Of a DNA stretch of 39,965 bases, positions 21,065 to 29,048 are shown one piece after another (position 1 is the stretch's first letter; each line of letters opens with the position of its first letter). Made by a program: the position numbers and the translations under genes. Under the pieces are notes generated by a model. That model was not told the origin of the DNA and did no database searches. It saw only the letters and a program-made list of their open reading frames with translations. This DNA comes from DASVXQ01 sp046727955 (GTDB lineage Bacteria > Actinomycetota > CALGFH01): the NCBI GenBank assembly GCA_046727955.1, contig JBKPDO010000011.1, positions 1 to 39,965 of the forward strand. The letters run 5' to 3'.

Positions 21065-23470
21065 ATGAGCGTGTGGTCACTTGTCTACGAGGGGTTCGAC
21101 CCTGCCCGGCAGGGGCTGCGAGAGGCGCTGTGCACGCTCGGCAACGGCTACTTCGCCACCCGCGGAGCGCTGCCGGAGACGCGCGCGGACGGCGTCAACT
21201 ACCCGGGGACCTACATCGCCGGCCTCTACAACCGGCTGACCAGCAACATCGCGGGCCGGGCGATCGAGAACGAGGACATGGTGAACGCGCCGAACTGGCT
21301 GCCGCTCGACTTCCGGCTCGACGGCGGGTCCTGGCTCGACCCGCGCGAGGTCGAGCTGCTGGAGCACCGCCAGGAGCTGGACCTGCGCACGGCCGTGCTG
21401 GCGCGCCGCCTGCGCTGGCGCGACGACCAGGGTCGCGTCACCCGCATCGACCAGCGCCGCTTCGTCCACATGGACACGCCGCACCTGGCCGGGCTCGAGA
21501 CCACCTTCGTGGCGGAGAACTGGTCGGGCGCGCTGGAGGTGCGCTCCGGGCTCGACGGTGGGGTGACCAACTCCGGGGTGCAGCGCTACCGGGCGCTCGC
21601 CAACCAGCACCTCGAGACCCTCGCCGCCGAGGCGGCCGACGGCGAGGTGGTGGAGCTGGAGGTGCAGACCAGCCAGTCGCACGTGCGGGTCGCCGAGGCG
21701 GCCCGCACTCGCGTCGCGCAGGCCGGCGGGCCCGCCCCGTTGCGGCGCGAGGTGCACTCGAGCGGCGGCTACGTGGCGCACGAGCTGACGGTGGAGCTGC
21801 AGTCGCGGGAGCCGGTCACGGTCGAGAAGATCGTCGCCCTGTACACCTCGCGCGACCGGGCGATCTCGGAGTGCCGGCTGGAGGCGCGCACCGCGGTGCA
21901 GCGGGCCGGGGGCTTCGACCAGCTGCTGGTGGGTCACGCCCGCGCATGGGACCGCCTCTGGAGCCGCTACGGCATCGCCATCAGCGGCGACAACAGCCGC
22001 CCCCAGCTCGTGCTCAACCTGCATATCTTCCACCTGCTGCAGACGGTCTCCCCCAATACCATCGACCTGGACGTGGGCGTGCCCGCCCGCGGCCTGCACG
22101 GTGAGGCCTACCGCGGCCACATCTTCTGGGACGAGCTGTTCATCTTCCCGTTCCTCAACTTCGAGAGCCCCACGCTGACCCGGAGCCTGCTCGCCTACCG
22201 CTACCGCCGCCTGGACGAGGCGCGCTGGCTGGCGCGCGACGACGGCCACGAGGGCGCCTGCTATCCCTGGCAGAGTGGCTCCAACGGGCGCGAGGAGACT
22301 CAGCAGGTGCACCTGAACCCCCGCTCCGGGCGCTGGCTGCCCGACAACTCGCACCTGCAGCGCCACGTCAACATCGCCATCGCCTACAACGTCTGGCAGC
22401 ACTACCAGGTCACCGGCTCGATCGAGTTCCTGCGCTTCCAGGGCGCCGAGATGCTGGTCGAGATCGCCCGTTTCCTGGCGAGCCTGTCCAGCTACAACCC
22501 GGCACTGGACCGCTACGAGATCCGCGGGGTGATGGGGCCGGACGAGTACCACGACGCCTACCCGGGCAGCGATCGGCCAGGGCTGGACAACAACGCCTAC
22601 ACCAACGTCATGACGGTGTGGGTGCTGCTGCGGGCGCTGGAGACGCTGGAGATGCTGCCGCCCCACTACCGCCAGGAGGTGGTCGGCGAGCTGGGCCTCG
22701 CCGAGATCGAGCTGGAGCGCTGGCGGGACATTACGTACAAGATGCGGGTGCCCTTCCACCAGGACGGAGTTATCAGCCAGTTCGAGGGCTACGAGCAGCT
22801 CGAGGAGCTGGACTGGGAGGCCTACCGCCGCAAGTACGGCGACATCCAGCGGCTCGACCGCATCCTCGAGGCCGAGGGCGACACCACCAACCGCTACAAG
22901 GTCTCCAAGCAGGCCGACGTGCTGATGCTGCTCTACCTGCTGTCCGAGGACGAGCTGCGGGAGCTGCTCGCGTGGCTGGGCCACGAGCTGGCCCCGGACG
23001 CCATCCCGAGCACGATTGCCTACTACCTCGCCCGCACCTCGCACGGGTCGACGCTGAGCAGCGTGGTGGACGCCTGGGTGCTCACCCGCTCCGAGCGGGA
23101 GCGGGCCTGGAAGTTCCTGCTCGAAGCCCTGGAGAGCGACGTCTCGGACGTGCAGGGCGGCACCACCGCGGAGGGGGTGCACCTCGGCGCCATGGCGGGC
23201 ACGGTGGACATCGTGCAGCGCGCCTTCAGCGGCATGCAGGCGCGTGGCGACGTGCTCTGGTTCGACCCTGGCCTGCCCGCCGAGCTGCCGGAGGTGCGCT
23301 TCAGCGTGCACTATCGCGGTCAGCGGGTGGACGTGAGCATCACCGGCGAGCGCTTCCGCATCGCCACCCGCCCGGGCCCCGCGCGGCCGTTCAAGCTCGG
23401 CCTCGGCGAGAAGGTGGTCGACCTGGAGCCCGGCGGCACGGTCGAGCTGGAGCTGGAGCGGCCGGCATGA
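21065..23470 (+). CDS. GH65 family glycoside phosphorylase/hydrolase (trehalose/kojibiose type), 801 aa
   Basis: The three GH65 parts are visible. The N-terminal beta-sandwich opens REALCTLGNGYFATRGALPE. The (alpha/alpha)6 barrel carries GHIFWDELFIFPFL and the catalytic general acid Glu494 in GVMGPDEYHD; KQADVLMLLY and HGSTLS, a phosphate-binding-type loop, follow. The C-terminal jelly-roll ends ELELERPA. The presence of the KQADVL and HGSTLS blocks favours a phosphorylase (trehalose, maltose, kojibiose or nigerose phosphorylase) over a hydrolase. The start is the ATG at 21065. The stop overlaps a mini-ORF start (ATGA) that leads via a repeat to otsB, so trehalose metabolism is likely. The lost HAD neighbour would have used beta-glucose-1-phosphate. 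Confidence 0.88.
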   Translation: MSVWSLVYEGFDPARQGLREALCTLGNGYFATRGALPETRADGVNYPGTYIAGLYNRLTSNIAGRAIENEDMVNAPNWLPLDFRLDGGSWLDPREVELLEHRQELDLRTAVLARRLRWRDDQGRVTRIDQRRFVHMDTPHLAGLETTFVAENWSGALEVRSGLDGGVTNSGVQRYRALANQHLETLAAEAADGEVVELEVQTSQSHVRVAEAARTRVAQAGGPAPLRREVHSSGGYVAHELTVELQSREPVTVEKIVALYTSRDRAISECRLEARTAVQRAGGFDQLLVGHARAWDRLWSRYGIAISGDNSRPQLVLNLHIFHLLQTVSPNTIDLDVGVPARGLHGEAYRGHIFWDELFIFPFLNFESPTLTRSLLAYRYRRLDEARWLARDDGHEGACYPWQSGSNGREETQQVHLNPRSGRWLPDNSHLQRHVNIAIAYNVWQHYQVTGSIEFLRFQGAEMLVEIARFLASLSSYNPALDRYEIRGVMGPDEYHDAYPGSDRPGLDNNAYTNVMTVWVLLRALETLEMLPPHYRQEVVGELGLAEIELERWRDITYKMRVPFHQDGVISQFEGYEQLEELDWEAYRRKYGDIQRLDRILEAEGDTTNRYKVSKQADVLMLLYLLSEDELRELLAWLGHELAPDAIPSTIAYYLARTSHGSTLSSVVDAWVLTRSERERAWKFLLEALESDVSDVQGGTTAEGVHLGAMAGTVDIVQRAFSGMQARGDVLWFDPGLPAELPEVRFSVHYRGQRVDVSITGERFRIATRPGPARPFKLGLGEKVVDLEPGGTVELELERPA

Positions 23471-23552
23471 GGCCGCTGAGCGAGAGGACCCCGGCATGAG
23501 GCCGCTGAGCGAGAGGACCCCTGGCATGAGGCCGCTGAGCGAGAGGACCCCT
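23464..23552 (+). repeat. Three tandem 29-30-bp repeats with overlapping stop/start codons
   Basis: Copies at 23464-23492 (29 bp), 23493-23522 and 23523-23552 (30 bp each), each beginning GGCATGAGGCCGCTGAGC and containing GAGAGGA, a Shine-Dalgarno-like stretch; a degenerate fourth start follows. The GH65 stop overlaps the ATG of mini-ORF 1 (23467-23499, 10 codons). Its stop overlaps the ATG of mini-ORF 2 (23496-23573, 25 codons), and that stop overlaps the GTG of otsB (23570). The repeat therefore forms a termination-reinitiation chain. Confidence 0.85.
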
Positions 23553-23569
23553 GGCATGAGGACCCTGGC

Positions 23570-24391
23570 GTGAGGACCCCCGACGACGCCGGCAGCCCGG
23601 CCGCCGCGCGGCTGGCGACGCCGCTGCAGCGGACCGCGCTGTGCCTGGACTTCGACGGCACCCTCGCGACGATCGTCCCCGACCCGGAGGCCGCCAGGCC
23701 GCTCGAGGGGACGATGGAGCTGCTCGGCCGGCTGGCGGCCCGCGCCGCCGCGGTGGCGGTGATCTCCGGCCGTCCCGCCGCGTTCCTGGCCGCCCAGGCC
23801 ACCGTCGCCGGGGTCGAGGTCGCGGCCGGCGTGCAGTTCCTCGGCCTGTACGGACTGGAGGAGGTCCGCGACGGCCAGGTCTGGGCGGACCCAGCGCTGG
23901 CCGCGGCCCAGCCGGCCGTGCGCGCCGCCCTCGCGGACCTGCGTGCCGCGCCGGCCGTGCTGGAGTCGGGCGCCTACCTGGAGGACAAGGGCAGCGCACT
24001 CGGCGTGCACCTGCGCCGCGTGGCCGAGCCAGAGCGCTGGGCGGCGCCGATAGATGCCACCGTCCGCGAGGTCGCCAGCAGGCACGGGCTCGAGGTCCTC
24101 AGCGGCCGGCTGGTGTGGGAGCTGAAGCCCGCCGTGCGGCGCGACAAGGGCGACGCCGTGCGGCAGGTGGTCGCCTCCTCGGGCGCGAGTGCGGTGGTGG
24201 TGGCCGGCGACGACCGCGGCGACCTGCCCGCCTTCGACGCGGTCGCCGAGCTGACCGAGCGCTCGGGCCTGGAGGGCCTCCGCATCGCGGTCGGCTCCAG
24301 CGAGGCCCCGCCAGAGCTGCTCGCCAGCGCTGACCTCGTGGTCGACGGCCCCCCGGGCCTTCGCGCCTACCTCGAGACGCTCCTCGACTGA
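23570..24391 (+). CDS. otsB: Trehalose-6-phosphate phosphatase, 273 aa
   Basis: HAD-superfamily enzyme releasing trehalose from trehalose-6-phosphate. Motif I is LDFDGTLATI (26-35, nucleophile Asp27), followed by VISGRPAAFL with motif II, YGLEEVRDG, an EDKGSALGVHLR segment typical of OtsB, ELKPAVRRDKGDAV with the motif III Lys, and motif IV VVAGDDRGDLPAF. The GTG at 23570-23572 overlaps the stop of mini-ORF 2 and has GAGGA 7 bp upstream. No otsA is in the window. Located directly after GH65, it may act with a trehalose-splitting phosphorylase in trehalose turnover. Confidence 0.88.
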   Translation: MRTPDDAGSPAAARLATPLQRTALCLDFDGTLATIVPDPEAARPLEGTMELLGRLAARAAAVAVISGRPAAFLAAQATVAGVEVAAGVQFLGLYGLEEVRDGQVWADPALAAAQPAVRAALADLRAAPAVLESGAYLEDKGSALGVHLRRVAEPERWAAPIDATVREVASRHGLEVLSGRLVWELKPAVRRDKGDAVRQVVASSGASAVVVAGDDRGDLPAFDAVAELTERSGLEGLRIAVGSSEAPPELLASADLVVDGPPGLRAYLETLLD

Positions 24392-24427
24392 GTGCGCTCG
24401 GGCGTCCCCGGACGTCCCTGGGCGTCC

Positions 24428-26305
24428 TCAGCTCAGGGTGGCGGGGTCGACCTTGTTGTTGACGGCGATCTGGGTGAGCGAGATGTACGCCGAGGACTGG
24501 TCGAACTCGAACTTGGTGACGCTGGGCGACAGGATCGTGATGTTGTTCGACCACAGGTACGGCACCCAGGGGACCACCTGCTCCATCAGCTTCTTGTCCA
24601 CGTTCACCCAGCAGGTCGTGCGCTCCGGGTTGGTGGCCGGGATCTGCTCGCAGTTGGCCACGTCGGTGTCCACGCTCGGGACGGTCGCCCCCTGCGGGAA
24701 GGGGATCCCGAGGTCGCGGGCCTTGCTCGGGGTCAGGCCGACCAGCGAGTAGTTGACGTTGCCGGTGGGGTTGATCGACGAGCCGCTGAACAGCGGCGCC
24801 GCAAAGGTGTAGGCGTCGGCGTAGTCCTTGATCCAGCTCGGGTTCAGCCCGATGGGGATCTTGTTCTTGACCGTCTGGATGGTGGTGTAGGCGGCGCCGG
24901 TCGCCAGCTCTCGCGGGGTCACCCCGATGCCGATCTTGCTCAGGCTCGACTGCACGACCGGCTCCATGTCGGTGAACGGGGTGACGTTGCGGCTCATGAT
25001 CACCAGGTTCTTGCACTGCGGCGCGTCGCAGGTGCCGTCCTTGTTGGTGTCGTACCTGGACTGCTTCATCTCCGCCTGCGCCTTGGCCAGGTCACCGTGG
25101 AAGCCCGGCGTGGCATAGGGGTCGTACGACTGCGTGAGCTGGTTGTCGAGCATCGTGGGCGGCATGACGTGGGTGGCGACCTGACCCGACACCGCCCCGC
25201 CCCACGCCTGCAGGATGGCGGCCTTGTCCATGATCAGGTTGGCCGCCTTGCGGACGTGGAGGTCGTCGAACGGCGGCTGGGCCAGGTTCATGGTGATGTA
25301 CCAGGTCTGGTCGTCGGGGCTGGTGAGCAGGAAGCGCCGCTTGGCGGGATCCGTGACGTACTGCGCCAGGACCGACTTGGGCGGGGTGTTGACATACGAA
25401 GCGTCGAGCGCCCCCGACTGGACCTTGTTGAAGATGTCGTTGACGTTGGTGTCGACCAAGATCTGGATGCCGTCGAGGTAGTCCGCGAGCTGCGTGTCGG
25501 TGGACTGGGCGAAGTCGGGGTTGCGCACCATCAGCAGTCTCCTGCTCGGGTCGAAGCCCGAGATCGGCTTCATGGCGGCGCACGAGGAGATGTCGAGCCG
25601 GTCGGAGCCCTTGATCATGTAGGGGCCGGAGGAGATCACGAAGCGGCCGTAGTCACCGGCCTTGGTGAAGCACTTGGCGACCTCCTGCGGGATCGGCGCG
25701 GTGGCCGGCATGGTCAGCCGGTACAGGAAGTCCCCGGTCGGCTGGTCGAGATGGAAGACGATGGTCGAGTCGTCGGGCGTCTCGATGCCGGAGACCGGCT
25801 TGGGCGTCGGCGCCTTGCAGTCCATCCCCTTGATCACGCCGCAGTAGTAGAAGCCGTACTGGGCGACCAGCGGCGCGGCGTTGATGCGCTCGAAGGCGTA
25901 CTCGACGTCCTTGGAGGTGACCGCGCGGCTCAGCGGCGGGCCGAACTTGACGCCCGGCTTGAGCTTGAAGGTGTAGGTGAGCCCGTCGCTCGAGATGGTC
26001 GGCTGGTCGACGGCGAGGTCCGGGAAGAGCTTGTTGCCCTCGGTCCCTTTGACGTGCCTGGTCGACAGGAGCGTGCGCAGCAGAGCGTGGTAGGAGTTGA
26101 AGGCGATGCCGACGTACTCGCCGGTCGGGTCGAAGCCGCCCGTCAACCCGAAGTCGTCGAGGGCCGTGCGGAAGACCCCGCCTCGCTGGGCCGTGGCGGC
26201 CTGCCCACCGCCGGCCTTCTCGTTGCCGCCGCCGCAGGCCGCGGCCACCAGGGCCACGGCGAGAGCGAGCCCCACCACACCAAGCGTCCGCCGACGTCCC
26301 ACCAT
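24428..26305 (-). CDS. Peptide/nickel-type ABC transporter substrate-binding lipoprotein (SBP family 5), 625 aa
   Basis: Signal peptide with lipobox LVAAACGG, then a Gly-rich linker. The mature protein has the family-5 pattern: GGVFRTALDDFGLTGGFDP near the start, PDLAVDQPTISSDGLTYTFKLKPGVKF, SKDVEYAFERI and PYMIKG. The C-lobe contains NPSWIKDYADAYTFAAPLFSG, matching the W..D..D motif. It probably binds oligopeptides or similar organic solutes. Length (about 600 aa) fits. The start is ATG, preceded by GGAGAGGGGCG. No permease or ATPase genes are adjacent, so it is an orphan binding protein. It converges on otsB with only 36 bp between, a stretch made of three 10-bp near-repeats. Confidence 0.87.
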   Translation of the reverse strand: MVGRRRTLGVVGLALAVALVAAACGGGNEKAGGGQAATAQRGGVFRTALDDFGLTGGFDPTGEYVGIAFNSYHALLRTLLSTRHVKGTEGNKLFPDLAVDQPTISSDGLTYTFKLKPGVKFGPPLSRAVTSKDVEYAFERINAAPLVAQYGFYYCGVIKGMDCKAPTPKPVSGIETPDDSTIVFHLDQPTGDFLYRLTMPATAPIPQEVAKCFTKAGDYGRFVISSGPYMIKGSDRLDISSCAAMKPISGFDPSRRLLMVRNPDFAQSTDTQLADYLDGIQILVDTNVNDIFNKVQSGALDASYVNTPPKSVLAQYVTDPAKRRFLLTSPDDQTWYITMNLAQPPFDDLHVRKAANLIMDKAAILQAWGGAVSGQVATHVMPPTMLDNQLTQSYDPYATPGFHGDLAKAQAEMKQSRYDTNKDGTCDAPQCKNLVIMSRNVTPFTDMEPVVQSSLSKIGIGVTPRELATGAAYTTIQTVKNKIPIGLNPSWIKDYADAYTFAAPLFSGSSINPTGNVNYSLVGLTPSKARDLGIPFPQGATVPSVDTDVANCEQIPATNPERTTCWVNVDKKLMEQVVPWVPYLWSNNITILSPSVTKFEFDQSSAYISLTQIAVNNKVDPATLS

Positions 26306-26367
26306 CGTCGCGCCCCTCTCCGTCGAGGATCAGTGCCGCTAACTTTCCACGCTCTGAGGTGCCTGCG

Positions 26368-26395
26368 CCACTAGCCCGCCGAGGCGGGCTAGTGG
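26368..26395. terminator. Strong hairpin downstream of fdhD
   Basis: Perfect 13-bp stem: CCACTAGCCCGCC (26368-26380) and GGCGGGCTAGTGG (26383-26395) with a two-base centre. It lies between the fdhD stop and the lipoprotein start on the minus strand, so it should end fdhD transcription and separate the two genes. No T-run follows. A second 10-bp hairpin lies inside the fdhD 3' end (26447-26468). Confidence 0.72.
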
Positions 26396-26407
26396 TCAAC
26401 AAACCAG

Positions 26408-27313
26408 TCAAGTTTCGAGGGCGGAGCCCTCACCGCTTTGGGGGTATGCGGGGGCCCAGGCCCCCGCAGCTGGCAGCTCGATCCGGTCGTGGCCCGCGTA
26501 GAGATTGAAGCGGCGACCGCGCAGGAAGCCGGCCAGGGTCATGCCGAAGCGCTCGGCGACGTCAACGGCGAGGCTCGACGGGGCCGACACCGCGCACACG
26601 ATCGGCACCCCGGCGGCGAGCGCCTTCTGCATGATCTCGAAGCTGGCGCGTCCGCTGACGAGCAGGATGCGATCGATGAGCGGCAGCTCGCCCCGCAGCA
26701 GCGCCCAGCCGACCAGCTTGTCGACGGCGTTGTGACGGCCGACGTCCTCACGCAGGCACTCCAGCCTGCCCTCGGGGGTGAAGAGGCCGGCGGCGTGCAG
26801 GCCGCCGGTCGACTCGAACAGGCCCTGGGCCTCGCGCAGCCGATCGGGGAGGCTGTAGAGCACCTCAGCGGAGACCTGCGGCCCGGCCGGCGGCAGCGGG
26901 CAGCCCCGCAGCTCGATCGCGTCGAGACTCGCCTTGCCGCACACCCCGCAGGCGCTCGAGGTGTAGAAGTGCCGCTCGAGGCCACGCAGGTCCGGCATGG
27001 CGTCGCCGGCCAGCTCCACGCTGACCACGTTGTACTGCTGGGCGGCGGCCAGCTCCGGGTCGGTGCAGTAGCTGATCCGGCGGACCTGCTCACGGGCGGC
27101 GACGATGCCCTCGCCGTGCAGGAACCCCGCGGCCAGCTCGAAGTCGTTGCCAGGGGTCCGCATGGTCACCGCCAGGCGCTCGCCGCGGCCGCCGCCGATC
27201 AGGCGGATCTCGAGCGGCTCTTCGGTGGCGAGGTAGTCGCCGCGGCGGCACTCCTCGCCGCCGGACACCACCCGCACCCTGGCGCGGGTCTTGCTTCCGG
27301 GTCGCAGCGCCAC
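26408..27313 (-). CDS. fdhD: FdhD, sulfur carrier protein for formate dehydrogenase maturation, 301 aa
   Basis: FdhD passes sulfur from a cysteine desulfurase to the bis-MGD cofactor of formate dehydrogenase. Evidence: EEPLEIRL and VTMRTPGNDFELAAGFLHGEGI near the N-terminus, the SSACGVCGKASLDA motif with the catalytic pair Cys122/Cys125, then GGLHAAGLFTPEGRLECLREDVGRHNAVDKLVG and SGRASFEIMQKAL, VSAPSSLAVDVAERFGMTLAGFLRG. All are family hallmarks. The length is normal. No formate dehydrogenase is in the window; the other molybdoenzyme here is a sulfite-oxidase type, which does not need FdhD. It lies 3 bp downstream of the VOC gene stop on the same strand and probably shares its transcript. Confidence 0.93.
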   Translation of the reverse strand: MALRPGSKTRARVRVVSGGEECRRGDYLATEEPLEIRLIGGGRGERLAVTMRTPGNDFELAAGFLHGEGIVAAREQVRRISYCTDPELAAAQQYNVVSVELAGDAMPDLRGLERHFYTSSACGVCGKASLDAIELRGCPLPPAGPQVSAEVLYSLPDRLREAQGLFESTGGLHAAGLFTPEGRLECLREDVGRHNAVDKLVGWALLRGELPLIDRILLVSGRASFEIMQKALAAGVPIVCAVSAPSSLAVDVAERFGMTLAGFLRGRRFNLYAGHDRIELPAAGAWAPAYPQSGEGSALET

Positions 27314-27316
27314 GGC

Positions 27317-27832
27317 TCACACCTCCGCGGGCGTGGAGATGCCGATGCCGCCGCGCGTGTCCGCCCCGTAGCGCCGCTTCTCGCGCTCCAGGTCGAGTGG
27401 CCGGATGCCGTCGCGGCGCGCGAGGGTCTCCTCGTCGAGCAGGGCGGCCGGCACGACCCAGGCGACCTCGAGCTCGAGGCCGTCCGGGTCCTTGGCGTAC
27501 AGGCTCTTGGTGGTGCTGTGGTCGGACGCGCCCACCAGCGCGCCGGCCGCCTCGAGCCGGTCCGCCAGCCGCTCCAGCTCGGCAAGAGTGTCGACCTCCC
27601 ACGCCAGGTGGTACAGGCCGACGGTGGCGCTGCCCGCCTGCGACGGCCCGGCGGCGGCGCCGATCTGGAACAGGCCGAGGTCGTGGTCGTTGGTCGAGCC
27701 AGGCGCCTGCAGGAACGCCGCTCCCGGCAACGCCATGACGGGACGGAAGGCGAGGACGTCGGTATAGAAGGCGACGCTGCGCTCGACGTCGCGGACGTAG
27801 AGCACGGCGTGGTTGAGGCGGTAGATCGGCAT
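27317..27832 (-). CDS. VOC family protein (catechol-2,3-dioxygenase/glyoxalase fold), 171 aa
   Basis: Vicinal-oxygen-chelate fold. MPIYRLNHAVLYVRDVERSVAFYTDVL opens the first beta-alpha-beta module with a metal-ligand His (H8). Another His is in VGLYHLAWEVDTLAEL, and Glu in KDPDGLELEVAW. The sequence resembles CatE-type ring-cleaving dioxygenases, but substrate and metal cannot be assigned. The start is ATG at 27830-27832, with GAGGAAGG upstream; the longer open frame has no ribosome-binding site. It lies just upstream of fdhD. Confidence 0.85.
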   Translation of the reverse strand: MPIYRLNHAVLYVRDVERSVAFYTDVLAFRPVMALPGAAFLQAPGSTNDHDLGLFQIGAAAGPSQAGSATVGLYHLAWEVDTLAELERLADRLEAAGALVGASDHSTTKSLYAKDPDGLELEVAWVVPAALLDEETLARRDGIRPLDLEREKRRYGADTRGGIGISTPAEV

Positions 27833-27890
27833 GGCGGGGTCCTTCCTCGAGGCGGCCACACCGACCTCACCGTACCGGAGCTGCGCCATT

Positions 27891-28301
27891 TCAGCCCGTG
27901 TGGACCGGTCCGGCCCTGTCGATCGCAACCCGGATGAGCACGCGCCGCTGCCGCACCATGGCACGGCGGTAGTCGTCCCAGTCGGGGTGCTCCCCGCTGA
28001 TCCCGCGGTAGTAGTCGACCAGCCCCTCCATGGCCTCCGGCAGGGAGACGACCTCCGCAGTGCCGTCGACCTGGATCCAGGGGCCGAAGAAGCCGTCGCT
28101 GAAGACGCATACGGTCGCGGTCGGGTCGCGCCGCAGGTTGCGGGTCTTGTAGGCGGGCTCGCGGCTGCTGATGACGATCTTCCCGTCCTGGTCGACGCCG
28201 ACCAGGACGGGCGAGGTCTGCAGACCGCCGGCGGCCCTTCGGGTCACCAGCACCGCCCTGTGGTTGCTCGCGACGAACGCTCGTGCCTTGTCCTCGGTCA
28301 C
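27891..28301 (-). CDS. PPOX-class F420-dependent oxidoreductase-like protein, 136 aa
   Basis: Split-beta-barrel flavin/deazaflavin-binding protein. AFVASNHRAVLVTRRAAGGLQTSPVLVGVDQDGKIVISSRE is the first half, followed by AYKTRNLRRDPTATVCVFSDG, a pattern typical of the Rv1155-like F420-dependent group in actinobacteria, and WIQVDGTAEVVSLPEA. The length fits. It begins at GTG (28299-28301). It is upstream of and in the same direction as the VOC gene with a 58-bp gap. Its role in redox of a small molecule is not known. Confidence 0.82.
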   Translation of the reverse strand: MTEDKARAFVASNHRAVLVTRRAAGGLQTSPVLVGVDQDGKIVISSREPAYKTRNLRRDPTATVCVFSDGFFGPWIQVDGTAEVVSLPEAMEGLVDYYRGISGEHPDWDDYRRAMVRQRRVLIRVAIDRAGPVHTG

Positions 28302-28501
28302 TCTCGGGTCACGCTCCCTCCCCGCCGTTCCCGCCGTGCCCGCCGTTCCCGCGGGACCACCCCGGCGCAGCCTCCTCCGCCGCGGCCCGCCCCGGCGCGG
28401 GGCCCCCGGCGGCGCGGGCCGCCCTTGGATCGGAGCGCGTCAAGAAGGCCGAGCGGGGCGGGCACGGCGTAAGCGGCGGGCGGGAATGACCGTCGCGGCC
28501 G

Positions 28502-28720
28502 TCACTCCGCGTCCTCGGAGGCCTGTGACGACGGTGGCATCTGCAGCTCCCGCGCCAGCGCCTCGATCGCGTCCGCGGGGAAACGGCGGTGGCCCCCCAG
28601 CGTCCGCATGTACGGCAGTTTCCCCTCTTTCGCCCAGCGGGAGACTGTCTTTGGCGTAACGTGCAGGATCGCAGCCACCTCGGTGGCCGTCATGTACCCC
28701 GATCGGCTTGCGTGCCCCAT
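28502..28720 (-). CDS. bldC: BldC-like MerR-type transcriptional regulator, 72 aa
   Basis: Short DNA-binding protein with a winged helix of MerR type: MTATEVAAILHVTPKTVSRWAKEGKLPYMRTLGGHRRF followed by a short helix. The KTVxRWAKxGKL...RTLGGHRR signature and the length of about 70 aa are those of BldC, a regulator of development in streptomycetes and also widespread in other actinobacteria. The ATG at 28718-28720 is preferred because AGGAGG lies 10 bp upstream; the GTG at 28729 would sit too close to it. In this organism it may control something other than sporulation. Confidence 0.83.
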   Translation of the reverse strand: MGHASRSGYMTATEVAAILHVTPKTVSRWAKEGKLPYMRTLGGHRRFPADAIEALARELQMPPSSQASEDAE

Positions 28721-29048
28721 GCGCTCCACCCCTCCTACATCTTGGCCGGTCGTGCCACCGCAGGCACGGGCTCTCCCTTCGGGTCTTCTACCTACAGCCC
28801 ACTTCGCGTAGGCGCCCCTTGTCGGGCGGCGCCGGCCAGGTGCCGGCTGAACGGCGGATCAACCGGAACTTGACCGAGTTATCTGGAATGTCCGACTCCT
28901 CGTGCTCGGTCAGAGCTACCATACCGTTCGCTTCCCACCAGAGCCGAACCGCGGTCAATTCGGCGCACGTTCGAGCGCGACCGGGCGCAGCGCGGCTCCC
29001 GCCGCGACCGTCGTCAGAACCCAGCGAATTCAGCGAATCCAGCCCTCA
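28721..29048. other. 328-bp gap between bldC-like gene and gnd
   Basis: No convincing gene. A small hairpin CGTGCC/GGCACG occurs at about 28752-28769 in what would be the bldC leader. Two near-identical 8-9-bp blocks (CAGCGAATT, CAGCGAATC) lie at 29021-29038. No tRNA, insertion end or clear promoter was found. Confidence 0.5.

Noticed and set aside
23464..23552. CRISPR array
   Set aside because: Repeats are directly adjacent with no unique spacers, and each carries a start/stop overlap; no cas genes are nearby.
21077..24085. 1002-codon open frame antisense to GH65 and otsB
   Set aside because: His/Gln/Gly-rich shadow typical of high-GC coding regions; the opposite strand carries clear GH65 and OtsB motifs.
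24392..26374. 660-codon open frame antisense to the peptide-binding lipoprotein
   Set aside because: Low-complexity Val/Gly/Arg text with no domain; the minus strand has a lipobox and family-5 motifs.
28318..28352. Short CCGCCGTTC-like repeats downstream of the PPOX gene
   Set aside because: Simple low-complexity slippage without symmetry or association with a control region.
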